Shown: piece by piece, positions 1 to 7,780 of the stretch
Layout: every line of letters starts with the position of its first letter
Numbering within the stretch: position 1 is the first letter of the stretch
From: Fimbriimonas planktonicus
Lineage (GTDB): Bacteria; Armatimonadota; Fimbriimonadia; Fimbriimonadales; Fimbriimonadaceae
Length of the DNA stretch: 64,000 bases
Reading direction: 5' to 3'
Assembly (NCBI GenBank): GCA_965234685.1
Contig: OZ248539.1
Coordinates: 1,426,001 to 1,490,000 of the forward strand
The notes under the pieces: model-generated
What the model saw: only the letters and a program-made list of their open reading frames with translations
The model's database searches: none
Told to the model about the DNA's origin: nothing
Program-made: the position numbers and the translations under genes

Positions 1-731
1 TCGAAAAGGCCCTGAGCGTCGACAACATCTTTGTCTTCCTCATGGTGTTCTCCTACTTTAAGGTTCGCGAGGAGTACCAACACCGAGTGCTCTTTTGGGG
101 CATCATTGGCGCGCTCCTGTTTCGGGCAATATTCATTGCTCTCGGCGCGGTTGTGCTAGAAAAATTCTTCTGGACGATGATCCTCTTTGGAGTTTTTCTC
201 ATCGCCACCGGCATCAAAATGGCTCTGCCAAAGTCGAAGGAGATGGACCTAGATCGCAACATTGTCGTTCGACTAGTCCGAAAGCTCATGCCAGTCACGC
301 CTGACTTTCATGGCGAAAGGTTCTTCGTAAAGATTGATGGAAAGCGCTGGGCAACGCCGCTGTTTGTCGTGCTCCTCGTGATTGAGTTCACCGACGTAAT
401 CTTCGCGGTGGATTCTATCCCCGCCATCTTTGCGATTACGGAGAATCCCTTTATCGTCTTCACTTCAAACGTGTTCGCGATCCTCGGTCTGCGCTCGTTG
501 TTCTTTGCCCTCGCAGGGCTCACCCAAATGTTCAAGTATCTAAGCGTGGGTCTCGCCGCAATCCTGGTGTTTGTCGGCGGAAAAATGCTCTACGGTTACG
601 TCGAAAAGGTGGTCATCGTCGATTGGCCCAAGTTCCCTCCGATGCTTTCGCTTGCGATCATCGCTGGAATCCTCGTAATTTCGGTCCTTGCCTCCGTCCG
701 CGATTCAAAGTCGAACGCGACACACCCGTAA
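1..731 (+). CDS. TerC family integral membrane protein, 3' part
   Basis: The reading frame is open from the first base of the window (first full codon at base 3), so the start lies upstream. 242 residues are visible. They hold several hydrophobic helices and the two acidic membrane motifs typical of TerC: SVDNIF near the visible start and EFTDVIFAVDSIPA about 130 residues on. The family is usually a little over 300 residues, so roughly 70-80 N-terminal residues are missing. TerC/Alx proteins are inner-membrane proteins linked to metal (manganese) export and tellurite or pH stress; the exact substrate here is unknown. The gene ends 189 nt before the ankyrin gene, with a possible promoter between them. 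Confidence 0.92.
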   Translation, partial: EKALSVDNIFVFLMVFSYFKVREEYQHRVLFWGIIGALLFRAIFIALGAVVLEKFFWTMILFGVFLIATGIKMALPKSKEMDLDRNIVVRLVRKLMPVTPDFHGERFFVKIDGKRWATPLFVVLLVIEFTDVIFAVDSIPAIFAITENPFIVFTSNVFAILGLRSLFFALAGLTQMFKYLSVGLAAILVFVGGKMLYGYVEKVVIVDWPKFPPMLSLAIIAGILVISVLASVRDSKSNATHP

Positions 732-764
732 GCCCAATAGATAGTCTTTCCCGCGCACCCGTGA

Positions 765-770
765 TATAGT
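765..770 (+). promoter_or_regulatory. Possible -10 element (TATAGT) for the ankyrin gene
   Basis: TATAGT lies in the TerC-ankyrin gap, about 150 nt before the ankyrin start. No good -35 is visible. If used, it gives a leader of about 140 nt that begins with a run of hairpins. Confidence 0.4.
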
Positions 771-843
771 CTGCTTGCGAGCAGGTCGCGCCCGGTCCGC
801 GGGAAGAACTGAGTTCACCTGATCCTTTCCCGTCCTCGGGAAA
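771..843 (+). promoter_or_regulatory. Structured leader with three short hairpins
   Basis: Three inverted repeats follow one another: CTGCT/AGCAG at 771-784, CCCG/CGGG at 791-802, and a perfect 7-bp TTTCCCG/CGGGAAA stem with loop TCCT at 826-843. There is no U-run after the last stem, so it is not an ordinary terminator. I do not recognise a known riboswitch. It could be a regulatory leader of the ankyrin gene. Confidence 0.35.
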
Positions 844-920
844 ACCCATATGCGCCGAGTCTAACGATTCTCCTTTGCCCAGTTGCTTGCGGACCACGGG
901 CGAAAGCTACGGAGTCCGTT

Positions 921-2159
921 ATGACAACTCAACCCGAAACCACCTCGCCAACGCGTTCCCTTCCGGTCCGTCCCGACCTCGACCAACTGCGACGTCAAGC
1001 CAAAGAACTTCTCGCGCAATTCAAGATCGGTGATCCAACTGCCCTGGAAGAATTTGCCCAGTTCCATCCGAGACCACGAGAGAGCGCGCCAAAGCTTTCG
1101 GACGCCCAAATCGTGCTTGCCCGAAGTTACGGGGTCCCGAGTTGGAGCCGCCTTGTTCAAGCCTGCCAGTTGATCGATGCCATCTGGAATGACAACTTGC
1201 CAGCCCTCTTGGACCTCCTAACAAAGCACCCAACTTTGCTTCAACAGCCTGCCCTGGTGACAGAACGAAACTGGGGGCGACCGATGGCCTATGCGGCGAA
1301 CCTCGGCCGAAACGAGATCATCACAAAACTGCATTCTCTCGGCGCGAGCGATCTGCAGCATGCATTTGAAAGAGCCTGCCTCCGCGGACAACTTGAAACC
1401 GCTCGCCTACTGCACCAACTGGGTGCGCGGCCGGCCGAAGACTCCATCCTTGGACCGTGCGAAACCCTCAATGCCGACGGACTCGCGCTACTCCTCGAGC
1501 TCGGCGCGCCCGTGCCAGATCCGAAAGCAGCCTTCGCGCTGGTCCTACAAACCTACAGCCGAAACGCTGATGGCAAGCATCGTTGCCTCGCCTTGCTTGA
1601 ATCTATAAGCGAGCCGCTCCCGGACACGCCAACCATGGCGCTTCATCGTGGCCGCCTTGATCTCTTACAGGCTCACCTTGCCAAAACTCCAGATCTGTTC
1701 AAGCAGCAGTTTTCGCACGAAGAGATCTACCCACCATCACTCGGTTGCGACACGGACCACCATCTCGCGCTCCACGGCTCACCGCTCGCGAATGGAACTC
1801 TTCTTCACCTTTGCGTGGACTACGACGAATTCGAAATCGCGAAGTGGATTTTGGAAAACGGTGGCGATCCGAACGCCATATCTGGCTTTGAGGAAGGCGG
1901 CTTTGGTGGGCAGACCGCCCTGTTCGGCGCGGTGGTTTCTCAGCCGTTCCGGGTTGGCGTCCAAGGTCATGAACGGTTTGCCGAGCTGCTCTTGAAACAC
2001 GGCGCAGACACTTCGATCCGGGCTTCCTTGCGAAAGAGCCTCCGATTCGTCGCCGACGAATCGACCCACGAGTACCGAAATGTAACGGCGCTCGAGTTCG
2101 GGCAGCAATTTCACGATCAAGACTGGGTGAATCCGAAGGTGATGCGCCTTCTCGCCTAA
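921..2159 (+). CDS. Ankyrin-repeat protein
   Basis: 412 residues with no signal peptide, so probably cytoplasmic. Ankyrin-like helix pairs are visible at about residues 115-175 (pattern AANLGRNEIITKLHSLGA, then a similar unit ending HQLGARP) and again at about 290-370 (TLLHLCVDYDEFEIAKWILENGG and FAELLLKHGAD). Ankyrin repeats bind proteins; no catalytic domain is evident. The first 60 residues, with DLDQLRRQAKELL, look like a separate short helical module. The ATG is preceded by GGAG at a suitable distance, one of the few clear ribosome sites here. It stands alone behind a possibly structured leader. Confidence 0.85.
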   Translation: MTTQPETTSPTRSLPVRPDLDQLRRQAKELLAQFKIGDPTALEEFAQFHPRPRESAPKLSDAQIVLARSYGVPSWSRLVQACQLIDAIWNDNLPALLDLLTKHPTLLQQPALVTERNWGRPMAYAANLGRNEIITKLHSLGASDLQHAFERACLRGQLETARLLHQLGARPAEDSILGPCETLNADGLALLLELGAPVPDPKAAFALVLQTYSRNADGKHRCLALLESISEPLPDTPTMALHRGRLDLLQAHLAKTPDLFKQQFSHEEIYPPSLGCDTDHHLALHGSPLANGTLLHLCVDYDEFEIAKWILENGGDPNAISGFEEGGFGGQTALFGAVVSQPFRVGVQGHERFAELLLKHGADTSIRASLRKSLRFVADESTHEYRNVTALEFGQQFHDQDWVNPKVMRLLA

Positions 2160-2242
2160 AGCCGCTGAGCTAGACCAACATCGACGTGCGGCCGAAAAAC
2201 CCGCACGTCGCTTCGGCCGCAATCGTTTACACTGCTCCCGCC

Positions 2243-2629
2243 TTGACCGACGCAATCCTTGCCGCTGACCAGATCGCTCGCCCCAAAATCGTCGAGATCG
2301 TCTTGTCGTTTCCTGAGGGCGCGTGCCTTCCGGCAAACGAGCATCTCAGCCTGCAAGTTGCCGGCAAGCGGTTCGGTTGGTACATGCAAAGTCACCACGG
2401 CGATGGCCGAATCGACGTGAATTGCAAAGCCCAGCGCGGGGTTGCCGAAATCCTCGTCGCTTCTAACCCGCTGCTCTACCACGTGCCTCAATACTTCGGA
2501 CACCTTGGCTGGATCGGAATTTATCTCGATATCGAGGAAATCCCGTGGGATGAGGTTCGGGACGTTCTGTTTGAAGCGTACAAACTCTCTGCCCCAAAGA
2601 AGCTGTTAAAGGCGCACAACTTCGTCTAA
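2243..2629 (+). CDS. YjbR/MmcQ-like protein (CyaY-like fold)
   Basis: About 128 residues. The C-terminal half (YFGHLGWIGIYLDIEE, then WDEVRDVLFEAYKLSAPKKLL) matches the pattern of the YjbR/MmcQ family, small proteins with a CyaY-like double-wing fold once called DNA-binding. The start is uncertain. I chose TTG at 2243, which begins just before the conserved helix LTDAILAADQI; a GTG at 2186 is the alternative and adds 19 residues that look unconserved. Neither has a ribosome site. The stop is 13 nt before the DUF4240 gene, so the two may be cotranscribed. The biochemical role of the family is unknown. Confidence 0.6.
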   Translation: MTDAILAADQIARPKIVEIVLSFPEGACLPANEHLSLQVAGKRFGWYMQSHHGDGRIDVNCKAQRGVAEILVASNPLLYHVPQYFGHLGWIGIYLDIEEIPWDEVRDVLFEAYKLSAPKKLLKAHNFV

Positions 2630-2642
2630 ACTGAGCCAAATC

Positions 2643-3131
2643 ATGACCATCGATCAGTTTTGGCAAATCATCGAAGATGCCCGCGGCAACGCGGCAAAAG
2701 TGACCGCTGCACTGCTGCCGTTACCGGCCGAAGAAATCGAGTCCTTCGCGAATCTGTACGGTGAGCAGATGAATCTCCTGCATCGGTGGGACATCTGGGG
2801 CGCAGCCTATGTTCTGAACGAGGGCTGCAGTGACGATGGCTTCCACTACTTCAAGGCGTTCGTCATCGGAAAAGGTCGCAAGTTCTTCGAACAAGCCGTC
2901 CTTGCCCCCGACGATCTAGCACCACTTGTCACCAGCAAAGATCTCAAAAACGGCTGCGACAACGAAGAATTGAACTACGCCGCCGCCGAAGCCTATGAGC
3001 AGGTGGCAAATGCAGACCTAGTTACCGAGGTCGAGTCGCTGGAGGGTACCGACCCCGCCGGCGAAGCTTGGGAAGAGGATGAAGTCTACGACCGCTTCCC
3101 CAAGCTCGCCGCCCGAGCAGAAGCAGGCTAG
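2643..3131 (+). CDS. DUF4240 domain protein
   Basis: 162 residues. The N-terminal MTIDQFWQIIEDA, the WDIWGAAYVLNEGCSDDGFHYF segment and the following FVIGKG are the usual marks of DUF4240, a family of about 130-180 residues without known function that is often seen near polymorphic toxin immunity or regulatory genes. Nothing toxic is adjacent here. A TAAACT hexamer sits 10 nt before the ATG. The stop (TAG) shares a CTAG with the stop of the convergent hydrolase, so the genes overlap by 4 nt. Confidence 0.75.
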   Translation: MTIDQFWQIIEDARGNAAKVTAALLPLPAEEIESFANLYGEQMNLLHRWDIWGAAYVLNEGCSDDGFHYFKAFVIGKGRKFFEQAVLAPDDLAPLVTSKDLKNGCDNEELNYAAAEAYEQVANADLVTEVESLEGTDPAGEAWEEDEVYDRFPKLAARAEAG

Positions 3132-4486
3132 TTCGGCTTCGCCATCACTTCTCGAATCCATTCCATCATCATCTTTCCGAACTTCGGATTGAACTTCCCG
3201 CGCTGGAAGTTCTGCATGCTCGCCTTCTCTGTCGGGAAATCGTGGAAGAGGTGATCCGATCCGGGAGCGATGACGAACTTGCCGGTTCCCGGCTTCTTGC
3301 GATTCATGATGTCGGCAATCAGCTTGTGGTCGGCTTCGTAAACCACGAAGTCGGCTTCGCCCTTGGCCGCCAACACGTGTGAGTCCAGCTTCGCCCAATA
3401 CGAGGCAAAGTTGGTCGCCGCAAGTTGACGCCAAAAGTCGAGCGACTTTCCGTTGAACAACCCACCCGGGAAGTAGGCATCTGCCGCCTTTGCAAGCGAA
3501 GGATGAGACTTCTTCACCTCTTCGGGACTCTTGTTTTCCAGGAACACCAGCGCCATTAACCGAGCGCCTTCCCGGGCAGACTCATCCGCATTTTCGAACG
3601 TGTCGCCTCCAACAAGCCCCTGGTAGCGAATTGTGTCGAGAATGTACTCAAACCAAGTTCTCGCCGCAACGCCGTAAACGGCAAGCCCCTTCACCGGGTT
3701 CTCCGCCGCAATCATCGGGCCAAACGCGCCGCCCATGCTGTGGCCAAAGATGAACACATTCTTCGTGTCCACCTCTGGCAGAGCCTTGAGCTGCTTCAAC
3801 GTTTGCCGATAGATGTCGAGCTCGGTGGTGTAGTCCATCGGAGCAAACGGCCCGCCTTCACTATCGCCAACCCCTGGCTTCTCCACTCGAATCGTCACAA
3901 AGCCGCTATTCGCAAAGTCGAAAAGTAGCGGGCCATCCAGCGAGCTCACATCTCCAACCGAAGTCTCCAGCACATAGTCATAGGAGATCGGCGAGAAACC
4001 CTGAATGAACATAAAGGCCGGGTAATTGCCTGGCTTTCGAGGCTTCGTGATGATCGTTCGCATTCGCGCGCCATTGCTCACAACATGGCTATAGATCACT
4101 TCATAGTTGGCATTGCCCGGGTCTCGCGGCTTCTCCAGCAGCGTTGCGCTCAAGGAGACTGGCTTGGCGTCTCGCAACACTTCGAACTTAACTGGCTTGC
4201 CGGTCGGAAGCGATCGAACGAATTCGCCGACCGTCGCCTGCTTCAGGGTTTGACCGTTGATCGCGAGAACAACGTCGCCCTCTTGAACTCCGGCTTTCTC
4301 CGCGGTTAGTCCAGCCACCGGCTTCCGAGCAAGCAATCCTTCACCCGCCTTCAGCTTCAGCTTTGTAACCACATCTGCCGGGATGGGTGAGAACGGCAGC
4401 CCGAGGGCACCGCGACGCGGAAGGTCTTGCCCAGAGATAGGGGTTTGAGGGACATGAAGAGCGAGAAGCAAACCGAAGGCGATCAT
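3128..4486 (-). CDS. Secreted PDZ-domain alpha/beta hydrolase
   Basis: 452 residues: a short signal peptide (about residues 1-20), a PDZ-like domain (about 28-115, with AEKAGVQEGDVVLAINGQ) and an alpha/beta hydrolase domain (about 130-450). The nucleophile elbow is GHSMGG with Ser250. A candidate acid is in GEADFVVYEAD and the catalytic His in GSDHLFHDF near the C-terminus. The likely role is a periplasmic serine peptidase or esterase of the prolyl-oligopeptidase/dipeptidyl type; the substrate is not predictable. It is divergent from a PadR-family regulator, with a perfect palindrome 12 nt upstream of its ATG, so repression by that regulator is a reasonable inference. Confidence 0.85.
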   Translation of the reverse strand: MIAFGLLLALHVPQTPISGQDLPRRGALGLPFSPIPADVVTKLKLKAGEGLLARKPVAGLTAEKAGVQEGDVVLAINGQTLKQATVGEFVRSLPTGKPVKFEVLRDAKPVSLSATLLEKPRDPGNANYEVIYSHVVSNGARMRTIITKPRKPGNYPAFMFIQGFSPISYDYVLETSVGDVSSLDGPLLFDFANSGFVTIRVEKPGVGDSEGGPFAPMDYTTELDIYRQTLKQLKALPEVDTKNVFIFGHSMGGAFGPMIAAENPVKGLAVYGVAARTWFEYILDTIRYQGLVGGDTFENADESAREGARLMALVFLENKSPEEVKKSHPSLAKAADAYFPGGLFNGKSLDFWRQLAATNFASYWAKLDSHVLAAKGEADFVVYEADHKLIADIMNRKKPGTGKFVIAPGSDHLFHDFPTEKASMQNFQRGKFNPKFGKMMMEWIREVMAKPN

Positions 4487-4497
4487 GGGTGAGTCCT

Positions 4498-4512
4498 ATT
4501 ACAATTTGTAAT
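4498..4512. promoter_or_regulatory. Palindromic operator ATTACAA-T-TTGTAAT
   Basis: A perfect 7-bp inverted repeat around one central base, lying between the divergent hydrolase (ATG at 4486) and the PadR-type regulator (ATG at 4570). Its TACA...TGTA core resembles PadR-family operators, which are short AT-rich palindromes. It overlaps the expected promoter of the hydrolase, so repression of the hydrolase and possibly autoregulation is inferred. Confidence 0.6.
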
Positions 4513-4569
4513 ACCCGGATTCGGCGTATCATAAGTTCCCAGTTTCGGCACAATGGGTCCGGCGATCTC

Positions 4570-5166
4570 ATGAAGAAGAAAACGAGCCCGAAATCGCAGC
4601 GCAACCTCTCTACGATTGAGCTCAGCGTGCTTGGCCTCGCCTGGCTCCGGGGCCCTTGCACCACCTACGCGATCATGAAAGAGCTCTCAACGTCCGGATC
4701 GACCTATTACAAATCGCGTGCCGGAACGGCGTACTCGGTCTCAAAGCGACTCCAGAACTTTGGTTTGCTTGCCGAATCTGGAGAGGGTGCAATTCAGATC
4801 ACCGAGGCGGGCATTGCCGCAATCCAAGCTTGGCTCGCCCCTCCGATCCCGCTACCAGACATTGCTCACTCCGCGGATTTGATTCGACTTCGGTTCTTCT
4901 TTGTCGGAATTGTTCCACTCGCCGACCGACTCGCCTTCATCGACAGCTCCATCGACGGCCTTACCGAGTTCCTGACGAAGTGTAAATCGTTGCTCAAGGA
5001 AAACGAGGATATTGGCGATTACTTTGGTGTGCTCGCAACAATGTCAACCGTCCTAGAAACCAACGCCCGAATCACGTGGCTCCAAATCGTCCGAGACCTG
5101 GTGGAAAACCCCATGGCACCTGATGCTCCCTGGGCAGAAATGGCGCTGCAAAAGTGCCAACTCTAG
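4570..5166 (+). CDS. PadR-family transcriptional regulator
   Basis: 198 residues. The N-terminal winged helix (about 10-80) shows the PadR pattern STIELSVLGLAWLRGPCTTYAIMKEL, then YYKSRAGTAYSVSKRL and a wing ending in ITEAG. The C-terminal half is helical, as in the Vir-type dimerisation domain of longer PadR members. The ATG at 4570 begins MKKKT; an in-frame GTG at 4489 would place the palindrome inside the coding region and is less likely. PadR proteins are usually ligand-responsive repressors of a neighbouring gene, here probably the divergent PDZ-hydrolase. Confidence 0.82.
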   Translation: MKKKTSPKSQRNLSTIELSVLGLAWLRGPCTTYAIMKELSTSGSTYYKSRAGTAYSVSKRLQNFGLLAESGEGAIQITEAGIAAIQAWLAPPIPLPDIAHSADLIRLRFFFVGIVPLADRLAFIDSSIDGLTEFLTKCKSLLKENEDIGDYFGVLATMSTVLETNARITWLQIVRDLVENPMAPDAPWAEMALQKCQL

Positions 5167-5338
5167 TTCGACAGTCTCCTGAACACTAAAGAGAAACTCT
5201 TACACCATTAGCGACTATATGCGCCAAATGCCCCATCCGTGGAGCAATAACACCTATTCTTGCCTTCAAATGCGCTAAATCAAGCAGCATTGGAGTAGCT
5301 TGAAGTCAGGCAACCAAGTTTGGCTGCAGGAACACCCC

Positions 5339-5542
5339 ATGAATTGGAACATCATCGAAGGAAAATGGAAGGAAATGTCAGGATCACTTAAGGAAAAGTG
5401 GAGCGACCTTACCGACGACGAGATCGGCCAACTAGACGGCAAGCGCGAGCAGTTTGAAGGCTTGCTTCAGAAGAAGTACGGCCTTACCCAGGAAGCCGCG
5501 CAGAAGCAGGTAGATGACTGGAGCGACAACCTTAAGCACTAA
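5339..5542 (+). CDS. CsbD-like stress protein
   Basis: 67 residues starting MNWNIIEGKWKEMSGSLKEKW, with DLTDDEIGQLDGKREQFEGLLQKKYGLTQEAAQKQVDDW, the full CsbD/YjbJ pattern. These small helical, highly charged proteins are abundant under general stress in many bacteria; their function is unknown. The ATG at 5339 has AGGA eight bases before it and fits the family N-terminus; an upstream start at 5300 adds an unrelated 13 residues. An intrinsic terminator follows directly, so this is probably a single-gene transcript. Confidence 0.9.
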   Translation: MNWNIIEGKWKEMSGSLKEKWSDLTDDEIGQLDGKREQFEGLLQKKYGLTQEAAQKQVDDWSDNLKH

Positions 5543-5549
5543 AGATCCG

Positions 5550-5577
5550 CGGCCCTTACCGGGCCGTTTTTTCTTTC
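5550..5577 (+). terminator. Intrinsic terminator after csbD-like gene
   Basis: Perfect CGGCCC/GGGCCG stem with loop TTACC followed by six T and a pyrimidine-rich tail, 8 nt after the stop codon. Confidence 0.9.
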
Positions 5578-5608
5578 CTCGCCCGTCCCCAACATTCACA
5601 CCAAGCTT

Positions 5609-5998
5609 ATGAAATTCACTGCACTCGCCATTCTCGCCGCTCTGTTCATTATCGGATGCGGAAACACCGCTGACGGCATGAAGGAAGACTCTGCCGACAA
5701 TCGACAGAAAGCCGCCGACTCCACCGAAAACGTGGTCGAGGGAGCAAAGAACGCCGGAGCCGCTTTTGGCGCCGCGACGATGCTCACACCCAAAGTCAAA
5801 GTTGCCCTCGAGGCCGACAAACGACTCGCCGATCCAGCAAACCTGATCGATGTTGATTCGACCGACGATATGGTCACCCTCAGCGGGCACGTCAAAACTT
5901 CTGCTCTCAAAGAACTCGCAACCGAAATCACCCAGAAGGTGATCACCGAAGCGGGATCCAAGCAGAAGATCGAAAATAAGCTCGAAGTCAAGAGCTAA
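5609..5998 (+). CDS. BON-domain lipoprotein
   Basis: 129 residues. The signal peptide ends in the lipobox FIIGC with Cys17, so it is a lipoprotein. A low-complexity charged linker (about 20-65) leads to a BON domain (about 68-127) with the pattern KVALEADKRL, IDVDSTDDMVTLSGHVKT, ATEITQKVI. BON domains (as in OsmY and DolP) bind phospholipid and are linked to osmotic and envelope stress. Its position directly behind the CsbD-type protein fits a stress theme, though a terminator separates the two. A strong terminator follows. Confidence 0.88.
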   Translation: MKFTALAILAALFIIGCGNTADGMKEDSADNRQKAADSTENVVEGAKNAGAAFGAATMLTPKVKVALEADKRLADPANLIDVDSTDDMVTLSGHVKTSALKELATEITQKVITEAGSKQKIENKLEVKS

Positions 5999-6007
5999 CC
6001 TACGCAG

Positions 6008-6046
6008 CTTTCACCCAAGGCTAAAAATCTGGGGTGAAAGTTTTTT
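6008..6046 (+). terminator. Intrinsic terminator after BON gene
   Basis: Nine-base-pair stem CTTTCACCC/GGGTGAAAG followed by six T. Confidence 0.92.
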
Positions 6047-6077
6047 CATTTGGCGAATAAATGTCGCGCCGCCTGCG

Positions 6078-6083
6078 TACATT
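6078..6083 (+). promoter_or_regulatory. -10 element TACATT, 5 nt before the YceI start
   Basis: The spacing to the ATG at 6089 would put the transcript start at or next to the start codon, as for a leaderless mRNA. No Shine-Dalgarno is present. Confidence 0.5.
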
Positions 6084-6088
6084 CCGGC

Positions 6089-6715
6089 ATGCGTTCCGCT
6101 TGGCTCGTGCTTGTTCCCATTTCCGCCCTCCTCATTGCAGCCGTTCCGCAGAGTAAAGACGCGATCGCGTTCGACTTGGATGACCCTAAGGGCGTTACCG
6201 GAATGACCATCGGAATCGACGCACCACTAGAGCCCGTCCGAGGATTCGCTGGCGGAATCACCGGCAACCTTCTCCTGAACTTGAAGGATCCGAAGAAGTC
6301 AACGGGCAAAATCGTCGTGGCCGCCGATAGCACCGAACTCGGCCGCAAGAACATGACCGGCGCCATGCACCAAAGCTGGTGCCTCGATGTCAAAAAATAT
6401 CCGACGATCGAGTTCTCGGTTAAGGAAGTTTTAGAAGTTAAAAAGGGTGAGGGCGATACCTACACGGCAAAGGTTGCTGGAGACTTCCTCTTCCACGGTG
6501 TCACAAAGCCGCTTACTGTCGATGCGACCGTGAAGTACCTCCCAGGCAAGTTGAAGGCGCGAGGTGGCGTCGAGAAAGACGGAGACATTGTTCAGGTCTA
6601 CAGCAAATTCTCCGTAAATCGACTCGACTTTGACGTTGCCCCCGACCTTAGCACCGACCTCATCGGCAACAAAATCGACATCGACCTTGCCGTAACTGGG
6701 ATCGCCGTCCGATGA
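6089..6715 (+). CDS. YceI family secreted protein
   Basis: 208 residues with an N-terminal signal peptide (MRSAWLVLVPISALLIAAV). The mature part is a YceI-type lipocalin-like beta-barrel: STGKIVVAADSTELGRKNMTGAMHQSWCLDVKKYPTIEFSV, then GDFLFHGVTKPLTVDATV, and a late VYSKFSVNRLDFDV. YceI proteins bind isoprenoid or other lipophilic ligands in the periplasm. The ATG at 6089 is chosen because the signal peptide begins there and a -10 hexamer sits 5 nt upstream; a TTG at 6050 overlaps the preceding terminator. It overlaps the next gene by ATGA, so the pair is translationally coupled. Confidence 0.87.
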   Translation: MRSAWLVLVPISALLIAAVPQSKDAIAFDLDDPKGVTGMTIGIDAPLEPVRGFAGGITGNLLLNLKDPKKSTGKIVVAADSTELGRKNMTGAMHQSWCLDVKKYPTIEFSVKEVLEVKKGEGDTYTAKVAGDFLFHGVTKPLTVDATVKYLPGKLKARGGVEKDGDIVQVYSKFSVNRLDFDVAPDLSTDLIGNKIDIDLAVTGIAVR

Positions 6716-7236
6716 TCGCGACCCTAGTCCTCACCCTCGCGATGCAGACCCCTGGTCTCGCGGTCGGAGACGAAGTTGCACCTTTCGAACCGTACTGGGT
6801 CTCTGGCCCCTACACCGACACGCGACAATGCCCGGTTTGCGAATACGGAATCATGCCTCTTGTGATCGTGTGGTCACAACTGAAGTCCCCAGACAGGCTC
6901 AAGCCGATTCTCGCGGGAATAAATGAAACCGTCGGCCAAGCACCGAACGGTCGACAGAAGGCGTTCCTAGTGGACTTAAACGAAACCGCCGGCGACGAGA
7001 AATCCCGAAAGGAACTCAAGGCATTGGCCGAAGCGTGGAAGCTTCCAAAAGTCTTCTTCATGAGCCGAGTGTTCAGCACAAAGGCAGTTCAGAAGGACTA
7101 CAAACTCCAGCCGTATTCGGACTGGGAAACCATCGTCTACGTGGCCAAGAACCGCCTCGTGACGGCAAAGTTCGTGAATCCAAAGCTCGCCGACCTGAAG
7201 CAGATTCAGGAAGCAATTCGCGCAACAACTAAGTAA
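6712..7236 (+). CDS. Secreted CxxC protein, thioredoxin-like (uncertain)
   Basis: 174 residues with a short hydrophobic N-terminus. Residues 40-43 are CPVC, followed by a strand-like segment (PLVIVWS), and later KAFLVDLNE and LPKVFFMSR, the order expected for a thioredoxin-type fold. No family is recognised with certainty. The start codon overlaps the YceI stop (ATGA), so the two are made together; a redox or electron role next to a lipid-binding YceI protein is possible but inferred. There is no terminator after it, and the next gene is convergent. Confidence 0.7.
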   Translation: MIATLVLTLAMQTPGLAVGDEVAPFEPYWVSGPYTDTRQCPVCEYGIMPLVIVWSQLKSPDRLKPILAGINETVGQAPNGRQKAFLVDLNETAGDEKSRKELKALAEAWKLPKVFFMSRVFSTKAVQKDYKLQPYSDWETIVYVAKNRLVTAKFVNPKLADLKQIQEAIRATTK

Positions 7237-7245
7237 GGCCGGTCC

Positions 7246-7731
7246 TTACCGAAGCAAGCCGATAAGAACGATGAGCACGGCAATCCCAATCAGGATGAAC
7301 AACGTCCGCTGGGATTGCTCTCGCTCTCTTCTCAACTCTTCTGCGCTTTGCTTCGGCCTTCGTGGCAACTCGAGTTGCGGGCGATTTCGCTCCATGAGTT
7401 CCCGGACCGACCGCAGTTTCAACAACGGGTTCGCGTCTCGCCGCAGTTCTGGACTCGTCCGCTCCACGCGGTAAAGCGGCTCTTCGAGCTCGCGCATCAC
7501 GCCAACCAGCCTCGCCTCAATGTCCTGCCGTCGCATATCTGCAAGCTCGGCGGCCACAAAATTCGGCTCTAACCCAAGCGCTTCGGCAACATCCTCAACC
7601 GTAACCACATCACGGTGCCGCTCCGAAAACGAGTCGCCGTCGGCAGAAAAGTTCTCAAGTCGAACGAGAAGGTCGCGGAGTTCGGTATCGCTTTCAAGCT
7701 CACCGTGAAGTAACTCTTCCCCGCTTTCCAT
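7246..7731 (-). CDS. Tail-anchored protein of unknown function
   Basis: 161 residues. Residues 1-140 are highly charged and helical with a segment VTVEDVAEALGLEPNFVAAEL that looks like a helix-turn-helix-type unit, then coiled-coil-like RRPKQSAEELRREREQ. The last 18 residues (LFILIGIAVLIVLIGLLR) form a single membrane helix with almost nothing beyond it, a tail anchor. I recognise no family. It may act at the inner face of the membrane. Confidence 0.72.
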   Translation of the reverse strand: MESGEELLHGELESDTELRDLLVRLENFSADGDSFSERHRDVVTVEDVAEALGLEPNFVAAELADMRRQDIEARLVGVMRELEEPLYRVERTSPELRRDANPLLKLRSVRELMERNRPQLELPRRPKQSAEELRREREQSQRTLFILIGIAVLIVLIGLLR

Positions 7732-7780
7732 AAACTCAATTCAAATACGTTACCGGTCGAGTTGGGTTACCAAAATGTTC

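Noticed and set aside
811..830. ACCTGATCC-like string resembling part of a TPP riboswitch
   Set aside because: The other conserved TPP blocks, including the final GCGTAGGGA-type element, are absent, and the gene downstream has no thiamine link.
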